The notes: a model not told the origin generated them from the letters alone. 47,671 nucleotides of DNA from Spirochaetales bacterium UBA6872 (GCA_002452215.1 DKCO01000010.1:1-47671); one strand, 5' to 3'; positions 32,313 through 41,757 are shown, numbered from the stretch's first letter. Made by a program: numbers and translations.

Positions 32313-33362
32313 CTAAGCTGGTTTGTTCTTCGCAGAATACTCATTGAGAACAGAAGCTAGGTATTTCATCGCATCCTCATCATAGCGCTGATCAAGCTGA
32401 ATTGAACAAATATGGCTATAGATATACATTGCTCCAGGATATTTTTTTATATCGTCGATCATTGGAGGAAGCGGCCAATAGACAGTTGATGATATTCCTC
32501 TTTCCCTTAGAAACGATTGAAGCTCGTCTCTGCTATCAGCATAAAGAGAAAAATGGCTTGGAACATCATGTTCCTTCAGCTCTGTAAATATTGGTCTCCA
32601 TCCATAGGCTGGTTCCAAAGAAGAGATTATAGCCATAAAGTTCTCTCTTCTTTTCTTGGCCATTGCATCATAATCGAAATTCTTTGCAATAAATGTCGAC
32701 TCGTCATCTGATTTGTAAGCATCAAATATCTTTCTAAGCCTTAGTTCTGTCTCCCAGAATGTCTCGCTAGCTTTTTTGTTGTACTCATCATCTCCGCTCT
32801 TGATGGCAATGAATCTTTCTTCCATGGCTTTGTATCGTCCCTTTATATGCTCGGCCTCTGGTGGCATCAGCTCTATATTGAACTCTCCTGCCTTTTTGTA
32901 TGCAACGCCTCCGGACGCAATGCCCATCCATTTTCTTAATGAGCCAGCCGAATAATCAGCCATTGGATCTGTGTAAAGTGGCGAATGAGTTGTATCGTGA
33001 ACGATTATTATTCCTCTGTCATGGACTATCTTCAAAAAATCCTGATCATAGCGTATAAAGCCATAGTAGGCACATAAGCCAAAGACTCCAACACCATCAA
33101 GATCTTCCTCTTTGTATATTGGAGTAAGGTTATCAGGAGCTATGTCGTAGAACCTCAATGAAAAACCGGCCTTCAAATATGAACCAAGAACAGTTTCACA
33201 AGTATATGCAGGAACATATGCAACTTTTTTTACATCATCCTTTATATCCTTCAAGCATGCATATAGTGCACATCGCCCAGACATTGCGTAGATTGTGTTA
33301 GGCTTTTCTTTTTCATTCCCAGCTTTGCACTTCTCCAGCTCAAACATTCCACCGATTTTCAC
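32313..33362 (-). CDS. DegT/DnrJ-like PLP-dependent protein
   Basis: 349 residues with aspartate-aminotransferase fold features: IYAMSGRCALYACLKDI at the glycine/serine PLP-phosphate site, IIVHDTTHSPL with the aspartate that contacts the pyridine nitrogen, and AGSLRKWMGIASGG with the candidate Schiff-base lysine. The start is GTG with AGGAGG six bases upstream. It ends the peptide-salvage operon, 9 bp after the M42 gene. A sugar or amino-acid aminotransferase role is possible, but the substrate is not clear and the match to DegT is distant. Confidence 0.7.
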   Translation of the reverse strand: MKIGGMFELEKCKAGNEKEKPNTIYAMSGRCALYACLKDIKDDVKKVAYVPAYTCETVLGSYLKAGFSLRFYDIAPDNLTPIYKEEDLDGVGVFGLCAYYGFIRYDQDFLKIVHDRGIIIVHDTTHSPLYTDPMADYSAGSLRKWMGIASGGVAYKKAGEFNIELMPPEAEHIKGRYKAMEERFIAIKSGDDEYNKKASETFWETELRLRKIFDAYKSDDESTFIAKNFDYDAMAKKRRENFMAIISSLEPAYGWRPIFTELKEHDVPSHFSLYADSRDELQSFLRERGISSTVYWPLPPMIDDIKKYPGAMYIYSHICSIQLDQRYDEDAMKYLASVLNEYSAKNKPA

Positions 33363-33371
33363 ATTTTCCTC

Positions 33372-34448
33372 CTAGAAAGACTTTATTCTATCAAAGTCGA
33401 TTCTTTTAAGAATCTCAGTTGCCAATTTGATTCCATTTTGATAATCATCTATAGATGAATATCCATAATGCGTATGTGCATAACGAACAGGTATCCCAAT
33501 TACGATAACTGGAACTCCCAAATGTCCCATGTGGATTGGAGCGCCATCTGTGGCTCCTGCGCTTCTTACAGCTGCTTGGACAGGGATTCCGAGCTCCTTA
33601 GCCAATGACAAAGCATAGCGTTGGAATCGGGGATTTGTAATCATCCTTGCGTCGATATGTCGAAGCATTGGGCCTTTTTTCAATGCTGTTTGCACTTGGT
33701 AGTCAGGGACAACAGTATCATCTGCAGGACAGCCTTCGAAGCAGATAGCCAAATCAGGTTTTACACGTTCGACTGTTACAGTTGCACCTCTAGTCCCAAC
33801 CTCTTCCTGGCTTGCAAAAGCGCCAATTATGTCAACATCAAGATCATCGTTTTCCAATGCGCGAAGAGTTTCGATTATAGATGCACAGCCGAGGCGATTG
33901 TCGAATGCCTTGCCACGCATGATCCTATGCTTTTCGTCATATATGAAATCAACATCCGGTACAACAGGTGATGCAACTTCGATTTTGAAATCATTGACAA
34001 CTTCATCCTTGCTTGTTGCTCCGACATCGATTACAAGAGACGTGACATCAAGATGTGCCTTTCTTTCTGCCTCGCTCATGAAGTGTGGCGGCTTGGATGC
34101 AACTACACCCTGGATATAAACGCCTTCGCTGTTTCTTACCCTGACAAGATGAGCCGGGATATTTGTAGCTACCCAACCTCCAATAGTAATGAACTCAAGC
34201 ATTCCATCAGGGCGAATAGCCTTTACCATGAAACCTACTTCATCCGTATGGGCATCAAGTTGCACGACGGGTTTGTCGCCTGTATTCTTCTTTCTTGCTA
34301 TATAAAGGTTGCGCATGCAATCCTCACTGATTTGGCCAAGACCAGATGAGTGTTTCCTCACAACTTCGAGAACATCGTCCTCGAACCCTGAAATCCCATT
34401 TGCATTGCTGATTTCCCCAATCAAAGCAAGCTCTTCATTATCTTTCAT
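33372..34448 (-). CDS. M42-family metallo-aminopeptidase
   Basis: About 358 residues. The co-catalytic metal site is visible: His in QLDAHTDEVGFMVKAI, Asp in GKAFDNRLGCA, the Glu pair in FASQEEVGTRGA, Asp in ICFEGCPADDT, and the C-terminal His in YAHTHYGYSSIDDY. These enzymes remove N-terminal residues from short peptides in the cytoplasm. GGAAGG precedes the ATG at 34448; the frame open to 34493 overlaps the hairpin and is rejected. It lies behind the Opp genes, so it would digest imported peptides. Confidence 0.9.
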   Translation of the reverse strand: MKDNEELALIGEISNANGISGFEDDVLEVVRKHSSGLGQISEDCMRNLYIARKKNTGDKPVVQLDAHTDEVGFMVKAIRPDGMLEFITIGGWVATNIPAHLVRVRNSEGVYIQGVVASKPPHFMSEAERKAHLDVTSLVIDVGATSKDEVVNDFKIEVASPVVPDVDFIYDEKHRIMRGKAFDNRLGCASIIETLRALENDDLDVDIIGAFASQEEVGTRGATVTVERVKPDLAICFEGCPADDTVVPDYQVQTALKKGPMLRHIDARMITNPRFQRYALSLAKELGIPVQAAVRSAGATDGAPIHMGHLGVPVIVIGIPVRYAHTHYGYSSIDDYQNGIKLATEILKRIDFDRIKSF

Positions 34449-34465
34449 CTTTCCTTCCTGACAAA

Positions 34466-34496
34466 TGAATGCGGAGGAATTGCCAGTCCGCATTCA
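34466..34496 (-). other. 10-bp perfect stem-loop between binding-protein and M42 genes
   Basis: TGAATGCGGA (34466-34475) pairs perfectly with TCCGCATTCA (34487-34496) around an 11-base loop. On the minus strand it follows the binding-protein stop and precedes the M42 ribosome-binding site. There is only a short T-run. Such hairpins commonly stabilise the abundant binding-protein mRNA or cause partial termination. Confidence 0.65.
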
Positions 34497-34510
34497 ATGA
34501 AATAAATATC

Positions 34511-36058
34511 CTATTTTGCAACCTGTACATTCTGAAGTTTGTGGTATCCAATTGGATCAAGCTCGAATCCCTCAACCTTATCGCTTGCACCAGCATTGAT
34601 CGTAGTGTAGATGATTGGAGCATTGTTTGCATAATCCTTGAGATATATTGCAAGTTCCTTGTAAGCCTCAAGTCTTACAGCAGAGTCTGCGCTTGTTCTT
34701 CCCTTCTCGACCAATGCATCGATTGTAGCATCAGCTGTGAAGCTTCTGTTTCCAGCAGCACCTTGCTGAGATGAATGCTCAAGAGAATAATATGTATAGT
34801 CGGCATCCTTAGTACTTGTTACCCAGCCAAAGTAGCCCATATCGTGCTCTCCTGCCGTTGTTCTGCTGATGAATGCACCAAATTCAAGCACCTCGACTTT
34901 GCATGTAATACCAATCTCCATGAGCATTGCTTGGATAGCTTGGCACATCTCGACACGTGACTGGTTGTTGTTGACCCACAAAGTGCATGTAAAACCATTT
35001 GGATAACCAGCTTGAGCAAGAAGAGCCTTTGCCTTCTCAGGATTGTATTCAAAATCCCCTGGATTGTAATAGCCAAATACAGCTGGAGCTATGATAGCAT
35101 TGGCAACTTCACCGCTTCCTCCATTTACAGTATCAATCAAAAGCTGGCGATCGATTGCCATGTTGATAGCTTGGCGAACGAGCTTGTTGTCAAATGGAGC
35201 CTTCTTTGTGTTGAAAGAGATATAGAAGCAAGAAAGGGATGGTGCCTCCAAAAGCTTCAAGCCTTTTTCAGATGCAACTCTCTTCGCATCGGCTGTAGTA
35301 AGGTCATAAGCAAGATCAATCTCCCCAGTCTCAAGAGCAATTGTTCTCTGAGCAGCTTCAGGAATGACCTTCATCTCAACATACTTTGTCTTTGGAGCTC
35401 CTTGATAGTACTCATCGAAAGCCTCGAGCTTGACATAGTCATTTTGGGACCATGATACAAATTTGTATGGACCTGATCCAACTGGAGCTGTCTTGAGTGC
35501 ATCTGGGTTAGCACTCACATAGTCCATAGGAACGATTGCTGCATAAGGGACAGCAAGGTTTCTTAAAGCTGGAGCATATGGAGCTTTTGTCTTTATCACG
35601 ACAGTATAATCATCCTCGATTTCGACTGACTCGATAAAATCGACAAGATAGGAAACTGCAGCGCTGGATATGGCTCTCTCTAATGAGAATTTCACATCGT
35701 CGGCATTCAACTCCTCACCGTTATGGAACTTAAGCCCTTCTCGGATCTTGAAGCGATATGTCAAATCATCGAGTTGCTCCCAAGACTGTGCAATCTGAGG
35801 TACAACCTCACCTGAAACTGGATCTACATCAACAAGAGTGTCATAGATGTTGTTCGTGACAGCAACAGCTGGTGTCTCCTTGCCCACATGTGGGTCAAAT
35901 GATGTTACATCTGCACCTTGTGCAAAGATAAGAGTATCCTTGTATCCGCCTGTAGATGTGGATACTGTTGAAGCAGAGCTCTTGTCAGAGCTTCCATTTG
36001 CAAATGCAAATGATACAGCCATTACAAGAACGAGAAAAATTAATGTGATTCTCTTCAT
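34511..36058 (-). CDS. oligopeptide/dipeptide ABC transporter, substrate-binding protein
   Basis: 515 residues. The signal peptide ends near VSFAFA with no lipobox cysteine, so the protein is periplasmic. The body matches the SBP_bac_5 family: SFDPHVGKETPAVAVTNNIYDTL, REGLKFHNGEELNADDVKFSLERA, and YPNGFTCTLWVNN with EMCQAIQAMLMEIGI. It captures short peptides for OppBC. AGGAGAGG precedes the ATG. It lies after the two ATPase genes, an uncommon position; the locus order is B-C-D-F-A. Confidence 0.9.
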   Translation of the reverse strand: MKRITLIFLVLVMAVSFAFANGSSDKSSASTVSTSTGGYKDTLIFAQGADVTSFDPHVGKETPAVAVTNNIYDTLVDVDPVSGEVVPQIAQSWEQLDDLTYRFKIREGLKFHNGEELNADDVKFSLERAISSAAVSYLVDFIESVEIEDDYTVVIKTKAPYAPALRNLAVPYAAIVPMDYVSANPDALKTAPVGSGPYKFVSWSQNDYVKLEAFDEYYQGAPKTKYVEMKVIPEAAQRTIALETGEIDLAYDLTTADAKRVASEKGLKLLEAPSLSCFYISFNTKKAPFDNKLVRQAINMAIDRQLLIDTVNGGSGEVANAIIAPAVFGYYNPGDFEYNPEKAKALLAQAGYPNGFTCTLWVNNNQSRVEMCQAIQAMLMEIGITCKVEVLEFGAFISRTTAGEHDMGYFGWVTSTKDADYTYYSLEHSSQQGAAGNRSFTADATIDALVEKGRTSADSAVRLEAYKELAIYLKDYANNAPIIYTTINAGASDKVEGFELDPIGYHKLQNVQVAK

Positions 36059-36103
36059 GTCTTCCTCTCCTATAAATTTATTTGCTATCCAAAAATGGAT
36101 AAA

Positions 36104-37054
36104 TTATGCCATTGCGCACATAACAGTATGACCTTCCTCAACTTCCTTTGATGGAATATCAGCACATTTGCACTTCTCTGTTGCATATGGACAACGCTTG
36201 AAGAACCTGCATCCGGGCTCTGGGTCAATCGGGCTCGTAAGTTCGCCCTCGAGCAAAATTCTCTTAGCCTTGAAATCTGGATCTGGAACAGGTATTGCCG
36301 ACAGAAGGGCCTTCGTATATGGATGGACTGGATTCTTGAAAAGCACCTTTGCTGGAGCTTTTTCGACAATCTTTCCAAGATACATGACAATAATATCGTT
36401 GCTTATATGCTTGACAACTGAAAGGTCATGAGTAATAAACAGATATGTGAACCCGAATTTTTCTTGCAAGTCTTGCATCAAATTCAGCACTTGAGCTCTT
36501 ATTGATACATCAAGAGCTGAAACAGGTTCATCACAGACAATGAACTTCGGATTCAATGCAAGCACTCTTGCAATCCCAACTCTTTGTCTTCTTCCTCCAT
36601 CAAGCTCATGAGGATAGCTGTTGATAAGTCTAGGTGCGATTCCAACAAGATCCATATACTCACGTACTTTGCTATCGATTGCCTTTCGATCTCTTTTATT
36701 GACAAGCTTTTGTATCAGAAGACTTTCCGCAATAGTCTCGCTTACAGTCATTCTTGGATTTAGAGATGCAAACGGATCTTGGAATATGATTTGCATCTCT
36801 TGCCTTTTTGCCTTCATTTTCTTTGCATTGAAATTGGTAATATCCTCGCCTTCAAAGTAAATTCTACCATCAGTCGGTTCATGAAGCTTCAAAATCGTCC
36901 TACCAAGAGTGGATTTGCCACACCCCGATTCTCCTACGACCCCTAATGTTTGCCCTTTTTCAATTGAGAACGAGACGTCATCAACAGCATGCAATACTCC
37001 ATGAGGCGTAGCAAAATACTTCTTAAGATTCTCTACTTTTACAATCTCACTCAT
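36104..37054 (-). CDS. peptide ABC transporter ATP-binding protein (OppF/DppF-type)
   Basis: About 316 residues. Walker A GESGCGKST, Walker B FIVCDEPVSALD, and the C-terminal oligopeptide-transport extension with cysteines (GCRFFKRCPYATEKCKC). The signature motif reads LDGGRRQRVGIARV where LSGGQ is usual. I recall this variant from other OppF proteins, so it is probably functional. GGGAGC precedes the ATG at 37054; the frame open to 37081 overlaps the preceding ATPase gene. It pairs with OppD to power uptake. Confidence 0.9.
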   Translation of the reverse strand: MSEIVKVENLKKYFATPHGVLHAVDDVSFSIEKGQTLGVVGESGCGKSTLGRTILKLHEPTDGRIYFEGEDITNFNAKKMKAKRQEMQIIFQDPFASLNPRMTVSETIAESLLIQKLVNKRDRKAIDSKVREYMDLVGIAPRLINSYPHELDGGRRQRVGIARVLALNPKFIVCDEPVSALDVSIRAQVLNLMQDLQEKFGFTYLFITHDLSVVKHISNDIIVMYLGKIVEKAPAKVLFKNPVHPYTKALLSAIPVPDPDFKAKRILLEGELTSPIDPEPGCRFFKRCPYATEKCKCADIPSKEVEEGHTVMCAMA

Positions 37055-37068
37055 TTCTAAGCTCCCAT

Positions 37069-38028
37069 TTAACGCCAGCATCTAACTAGATGGCCATTGC
37101 CTCTATCTACAAGTTCAGGATTATGCTCCTTGCATTTGTCAGTTGCATATTCGCAACGAGGCGAGAACTTGCATCCTTTAGGCAAAGCAGTTGGATCAGG
37201 CATCATCCCACCGACTGGATTCAAGCGTTTCTCGTCCTCTGTCAAAGACGGAATTGAACCAATAAGACCTATTGTGTATGGATGCGTTGTTTCTTTGAAT
37301 ATCTGATGCAAATCACCCTCTTCGACAATCTCTCCTGCGTAGATGATTGCAACACTATCACAATTTTGGGCAACAACTCCCAAGTCATGCGTAATCAAAA
37401 GCATCGATGTATTCAATTTCCTCTTCAAGCCATTGATCATGTCAAGCACTTGCGCCTGAATCGTCACATCAAGAGCTGTCGTAGGCTCATCAGCAATCAA
37501 CAGCTTTGGGTTGCACGCCAAGGCTATAGCAATAACAACTCTCTGCTTCATTCCGCCAGAGAATTGATGAGGATACTCTCCTGCTCGATCTCTAGGAATT
37601 CCAACCATTTCGAGCATATCGCCAGCCTTCTCGCGAAGCTCTGTCTTCTTCATTGAAGGATTGTGGGACTTTATTACCTCTTCAATTTGATCCCCAACAG
37701 TAAGCACTGGATTCAAGCTTGTCATAGGATCCTGGAAAATCATTGAGATCTCCTTTCCTCTGACTTTTCTTATCTCGGATTCATTCATCTGGAGCAAATC
37801 ATTTCCCTCATAGATGATTTCTCCTGATTTGATTTTCCCCGGGGGAGATTGTATAAGACGCATAATAGTGCGAGCAAGCGTTGTCTTTCCAGCTCCAGTT
37901 TCTCCAACAAGCCCTATCGTTTTTCCGACAGACAGCTTAAGAGAGACACCGTTGAGAGCCTCGACTATGCCATCCTCTGTTTCGTAAGTTACATTCAAAT
38001 TCTTTATTTCAAGAAGCGTGTCAGACAT
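37069..38028 (-). CDS. peptide ABC transporter ATP-binding protein (OppD/DppD-type)
   Basis: 319 residues. Walker A GETGAGKTT, a canonical signature FSGGMKQRVVIAIAL, Walker B LLIADEPTTALD, and a C-terminal oligopeptide extension with Cys residues (GCKFSPRCEYATDKCKEHNPE). The four cysteines in this tail are proposed iron-sulfur ligands in the family. It starts 10 bp after the oppC stop and is separated from the second ATPase by about 14 bp. Confidence 0.92.
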   Translation of the reverse strand: MSDTLLEIKNLNVTYETEDGIVEALNGVSLKLSVGKTIGLVGETGAGKTTLARTIMRLIQSPPGKIKSGEIIYEGNDLLQMNESEIRKVRGKEISMIFQDPMTSLNPVLTVGDQIEEVIKSHNPSMKKTELREKAGDMLEMVGIPRDRAGEYPHQFSGGMKQRVVIAIALACNPKLLIADEPTTALDVTIQAQVLDMINGLKRKLNTSMLLITHDLGVVAQNCDSVAIIYAGEIVEEGDLHQIFKETTHPYTIGLIGSIPSLTEDEKRLNPVGGMMPDPTALPKGCKFSPRCEYATDKCKEHNPELVDRGNGHLVRCWR

Positions 38029-38038
38029 AGTTTTCTCC

Positions 38039-38926
38039 TTAGTCCTTTAGTCGCGGATCGAGAGCATCTCTCAATCCATCGCCCATGACATTAAGTGCAA
38101 GAATCGTAAGCATTATTCCAAGTCCTGGAATCACTGTGATATGCCATCCCTCACGTATATATGAACGCGCGCTAGAAAGCATTGAGCCCCACTCAGGTGT
38201 CGGTGGTTGGATTCCAAGTCCCAGGAAGGAAAGGCCAGCAATAGACAAAATTGCTCCTGCTACACCCAGAGTTGCTTGGACGATCAAAGGCGCCATCGAA
38301 TTCGGAATTATGTATTTGAATATGATTCTGAAATCACTTGCTCCAAGCGCCTTTGCAGCCTCTATGTATTCCTGATCCTTCACTGTAAGGACAGATGCTC
38401 TTACTGTTCTAGCAAATGTTGGCACATAGCTTATCGATATGGCTATGAGAACATTAATAAGGCTTGTTCCAAGAGCTGCCACGATAGCTGTTGCAAGAAG
38501 CATTGATGGAATTGCCAGAAGAATATCCATCAAACGCATGATGACATTATCTGTGACCTTTCCGTAATAGCCAGCAATAGAGCCAAATATACCACCAACA
38601 ATTACAGAGAAGAAGATTGCAAAGACTCCCATGAAAAGCGAATATCTTACAGCCCACAGCATACGTAGGAAAATGTCACGCCCAAACTCATCAAGTCCAA
38701 ATATATGCTCCTTGCTTGGACCTTGCAAACGCATCCTGAGATTCTGTTTTACTACATGTGCATTGTAAAATGACTTATCTGTAACCAAATCTATTACAAC
38801 TGTTGCCAATGCAATAAATAGCAATAGCAAAATGAATGACATACCAACAATTGCAAGCTTATTCTTCTTAAATCTTCTCCAAGTCTCACTCCAGAGGCCT
38901 CTGCGCTTAAGTGCTTTATCACTCAT
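38039..38926 (-). CDS. peptide ABC transporter permease (OppC/DppC-type)
   Basis: 295 residues. An N-terminal membrane anchor (KLAIVGMSFILLLLFIALATVV), the periplasmic loop, then the permease core with the coupling motif EAAKALGASDFRIIFKYIIPNSMAPLIVQ and the closing LSIAGLSFLGLGIQPPTPEWG. GGAGGA precedes the ATG. It overlaps the oppB stop by 4 bp. Forms the membrane channel with OppB. Confidence 0.92.
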   Translation of the reverse strand: MSDKALKRRGLWSETWRRFKKNKLAIVGMSFILLLLFIALATVVIDLVTDKSFYNAHVVKQNLRMRLQGPSKEHIFGLDEFGRDIFLRMLWAVRYSLFMGVFAIFFSVIVGGIFGSIAGYYGKVTDNVIMRLMDILLAIPSMLLATAIVAALGTSLINVLIAISISYVPTFARTVRASVLTVKDQEYIEAAKALGASDFRIIFKYIIPNSMAPLIVQATLGVAGAILSIAGLSFLGLGIQPPTPEWGSMLSSARSYIREGWHITVIPGLGIMLTILALNVMGDGLRDALDPRLKD

Positions 38927-39897
38927 ACTTTTATCCTCCTTGCTCTAAAGCCAGCTTTTTTGTATTGGCTCTTGATTCTAGGGTCGATAAATGCATATAC
39001 AAGATCGACGATGAGATTTACAAGAGAGAACATGATTGCAAGAAATATAGTTGCGCCCATTACCATCGGAATATCCTTGCTATTGATAGAGTCAACCATC
39101 AGGCGTCCAAGTCCTGGCCACGAGAACACTGTCTCTGTCAACATAGCACCACCAAGAAGTTGTCCAAATTGCAAACCAACAGCTGTGACAATAGGAATCA
39201 TTGCATTCTTAAGCATGTGATGGAATGTCACTTCCCTCTCGCTTATGCCCTTTGCTCGTGCTGTGGAAATGTAATCCTGGCGAATAACCTCAAGCATCGA
39301 AGACCTGGTCATCCTAACAACAGTTGCGGCAGAGCCGGTACCTAAAGTAAGCGCTGGCAAAACAAGCGATCTCAATAGTGGAACAAAACCAGAACCCATT
39401 CCTTGGCTTGGAAGCCAACCCAGCTTAAGCGCAAACAAAAGAGAGAGAAGAAGGCCAAGCCAGAAATTTGGCATCGATACACCAATTAACGAAAGAATCA
39501 TCGATGTATTATCCATGGCTGTATATTGCTTTTTTGCAGAGATTATTCCTACTGGAATGCCTATAACAAGAGCAACAATGATTCCAGCAACAGCAAGAAC
39601 AGCTGTATTAGGAAATTTGTCGATGACTTGATCCCATACACTCAACTGATTTCTGTATGACAGACCCAAGTCTCCATGAATCATGTCCCAAATATAGTTG
39701 AAATATCTAACAAGAAGGGGCTTATCGAGGCCAAGTTCCAACCTTTTCGCTGCTAAAGCCTCAGCAGAAGCTTGATCTCCAAGAATAATTGCAGCAGGAT
39801 CACCTGGCGTAAGGTTCATAATAAAGAACACAATAAATGTAACGCCAAGAAGAATTGGAATCATAAGAAGAAGTCTTTTAACAATATACTTCCACAT
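38923..39897 (-). CDS. peptide ABC transporter permease (OppB/DppB-type)
   Basis: 324 residues. The N-terminal segment MWKYIVKRLLLMIPILLGVTFIVFFIMNLTPGDPA is diagnostic for OppB/DppB. The coupling motif reads TARAKGISEREVTFHHMLKNAMIPIVT, and the core ends with ETVFSWPGLGRLMVDSINSKD. GGAGGA precedes the ATG. It is the first gene of the transporter unit and is preceded by a 149-bp region with ATGCA-rich candidate regulatory sites. Confidence 0.92.
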   Translation of the reverse strand: MWKYIVKRLLLMIPILLGVTFIVFFIMNLTPGDPAAIILGDQASAEALAAKRLELGLDKPLLVRYFNYIWDMIHGDLGLSYRNQLSVWDQVIDKFPNTAVLAVAGIIVALVIGIPVGIISAKKQYTAMDNTSMILSLIGVSMPNFWLGLLLSLLFALKLGWLPSQGMGSGFVPLLRSLVLPALTLGTGSAATVVRMTRSSMLEVIRQDYISTARAKGISEREVTFHHMLKNAMIPIVTAVGLQFGQLLGGAMLTETVFSWPGLGRLMVDSINSKDIPMVMGATIFLAIMFSLVNLIVDLVYAFIDPRIKSQYKKAGFRARRIKV

Positions 39898-39910
39898 TTT
39901 ATTCCTCCAT

Positions 39911-39993
39911 ATGCATAACTATGCAATATTTATGCAAAAGATAGTAAAGCAAAAAATAGCATACTTTCAATAGGAATTAATGCAAAAATATTA
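39911..39993. promoter_or_regulatory. ATGCA-rich region upstream of oppB
   Basis: It contains ATGCATA (39911), TATGCAATATTTATGCAAA (39920) and TTAATGCAAAAATATTA (39977-39993). The last matches TTAATGCAAATATATAA at 41827-41843, upstream of the M55 gene, at 15 of 17 positions. An RpiR-family regulator is encoded between them, so a shared operator is plausible. Confidence 0.5.
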
Positions 39994-40046
39994 TTTTTTA
40001 CAAAAGAATGAAGGAAATTTAATGCATTATTGTCAGTTTGCAGTGT

Positions 40047-40916
40047 CTACTTCTTTACTTCTTCGAGCAATCTTATATACTCATTCTCCACATCGCAACA
40101 ATCGATATCCTCATTCTTCTTTATGCTATTGTAGCTATAGAAGAATACTAGGGCATCGAAAAGAGCAAAGAAAGGAACATAAGACGTAGTTAGACCCTTT
40201 AGTTCTGGAAGACCGGGGCTGATGAAACTCACTGTGCTCAGGGGAACAAGCGGAGAACCTTCATAATCCGTGAAAGCAACTATACTAATGCCCCGCTCTT
40301 GGCAAAGCCTTGTAAGAGCAACTGTTGATGCACCATACGGAGGTGTTGCTATGCTTATAAGCAGAGTATTCTCTGCGCGAGATGCAACAATACGACTGAT
40401 AGTTTGGTGGACATTCGACAAATTGAGCATACTTGCCTCAACGCCAATGGATAGAAGACGATACTCAAGATATTGCGCTGCAGTCTGGCTAGCATTGTGA
40501 GCTGCAATAAATATATTCTTCTTACAGCTTATTAAAGAAGCAACTTGATCAAGCTTCTCTACAGAAGCATTTGAAAATGCTTGGTCTATGCTTGACCTCT
40601 CTGCCTCATAGATCTTCTTGTATAGAGAATGCTCATCCTCTGAAGAAGATGCGATGAACTTCATTCTATCCAATGGTTTTGACCACTCAAGGACATAAGC
40701 TTGCAAAGCTTTCCTGAAATCAGCAAAGCTCCCATAGCCAAGGCTCTTGGAGTATGACATCAAAGTCACATCGGTACATCCAGCGCCTTCTGCAAAGTCT
40801 CTGATAGACAAAAAACTACAATATGCAGGATTTGACAATATGAAGTCAGAGATACGTCTTCGCGTACTATTCATATCCTGATAATCATCTTTTATTCTGT
40901 CTATAGGATCGAGCAT
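40047..40916 (-). CDS. MurR/RpiR-family transcriptional regulator
   Basis: 289 residues. An N-terminal RpiR-type helix-turn-helix reads RRRISDFILSNPAYCSFLSIRDFAEGAGCTDVTLMSYSKSLGYGSFADFRKAL. A C-terminal SIS domain follows (NIFIAAHNASQTAAQYLEYRL, LLISIATPPYGASTVALTRLCQERGISIVAFTD), which in the family binds sugar phosphates or muropeptide derivatives. It overlaps nothing but starts 1 base after the M55 stop, so it is coupled to that gene. It probably senses a cell-wall-derived ligand and controls the peptide locus. Confidence 0.88.
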   Translation of the reverse strand: MLDPIDRIKDDYQDMNSTRRRISDFILSNPAYCSFLSIRDFAEGAGCTDVTLMSYSKSLGYGSFADFRKALQAYVLEWSKPLDRMKFIASSSEDEHSLYKKIYEAERSSIDQAFSNASVEKLDQVASLISCKKNIFIAAHNASQTAAQYLEYRLLSIGVEASMLNLSNVHQTISRIVASRAENTLLISIATPPYGASTVALTRLCQERGISIVAFTDYEGSPLVPLSTVSFISPGLPELKGLTTSYVPFFALFDALVFFYSYNSIKKNEDIDCCDVENEYIRLLEEVKK

Positions 40917-40917
40917 C

Positions 40918-41757
40918 TTATTTGTAGTCCTTATATCTTCCTGTGATTATTGCTGTGACAAGAATCATATGCATAATATCCCTAAACGACTTAGATTCAT
41001 ATGCAATCGTACGTCCCGCTGGTCGTGTCACAGAAGGGATCATCTCAACAGCATCAGCCATAACTGTGGTTGCAAGATCCATCTCCAGCTTAATCGGCTC
41101 GGATGCCTTGACTAAAGGAAGTTCATTCTTCTTGCATCTCTCTACAGCCTTTCTTACAGCTGATCTGAATTTTTCTTCCAAAAAAGAAGGGCTATAAAGC
41201 TTGGCAGCAAAACGTCCAAGACCTTTTTTCGTGCAAACAAACTCAGGTCTGAGATTCGTAAGTTTCAACTCTTCTTCAAGAATATCATCCCCCGCTACGA
41301 ATGCAAGTGGCACGCCAAGGGATGCAGCATAATAGCTGTTTAATTCGACCTCGCCAACATAGTCGCCGTTAATCCTTATGTTGTAAAGTCCTGCCGCGCT
41401 GTATGAATGATCCATTAAAGCATACTTTGCTCCAATCATCCCATGGTAACCGACAAGCATCAACATATCATAAGATGAATCAAGAGTTGCAAGCATATAA
41501 TCCTGTCTAGGATATCCTGATATCATTGTAATCCTAGGATCGTCAAAAACGCCATATGGAAGGTTCTCGCCTCTCGCATGAGAATCACATAGAGTAATCT
41601 CAGCTATCTCAGGATCGCATTTGAAGAGCTCATCTATAATCCAATTCAGTTCTCTTATGTATGCTTTTCCTGCGATAAGCTTATCTGTCGACATCTCATC
41701 CCAGCTTGTCAGCCCGGAGAGTCCTTCTGTATCAAGGCTTATAAAAACTTTCTTCAT
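40918..41757 (-). CDS. M55-family D-aminopeptidase (DppA-like)
   Basis: 279 residues with M55 motifs: FISLDTEGLSGLTSWDE at the N-terminus (metal-binding Asp/Glu), LCDSHARGENLPYG with His, and MLVGYHGMIGAKYALMDHSYSA. The family forms barrel-like decamers and removes D-amino acids from peptides, for example D-Ala from murein peptides. AGGAG precedes the ATG. Its presence with the Opp importer and an RpiR regulator points to recycling or scavenging of peptidoglycan peptides. Confidence 0.9.
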   Translation of the reverse strand: MKKVFISLDTEGLSGLTSWDEMSTDKLIAGKAYIRELNWIIDELFKCDPEIAEITLCDSHARGENLPYGVFDDPRITMISGYPRQDYMLATLDSSYDMLMLVGYHGMIGAKYALMDHSYSAAGLYNIRINGDYVGEVELNSYYAASLGVPLAFVAGDDILEEELKLTNLRPEFVCTKKGLGRFAAKLYSPSFLEEKFRSAVRKAVERCKKNELPLVKASEPIKLEMDLATTVMADAVEMIPSVTRPAGRTIAYESKSFRDIMHMILVTAIITGRYKDYK

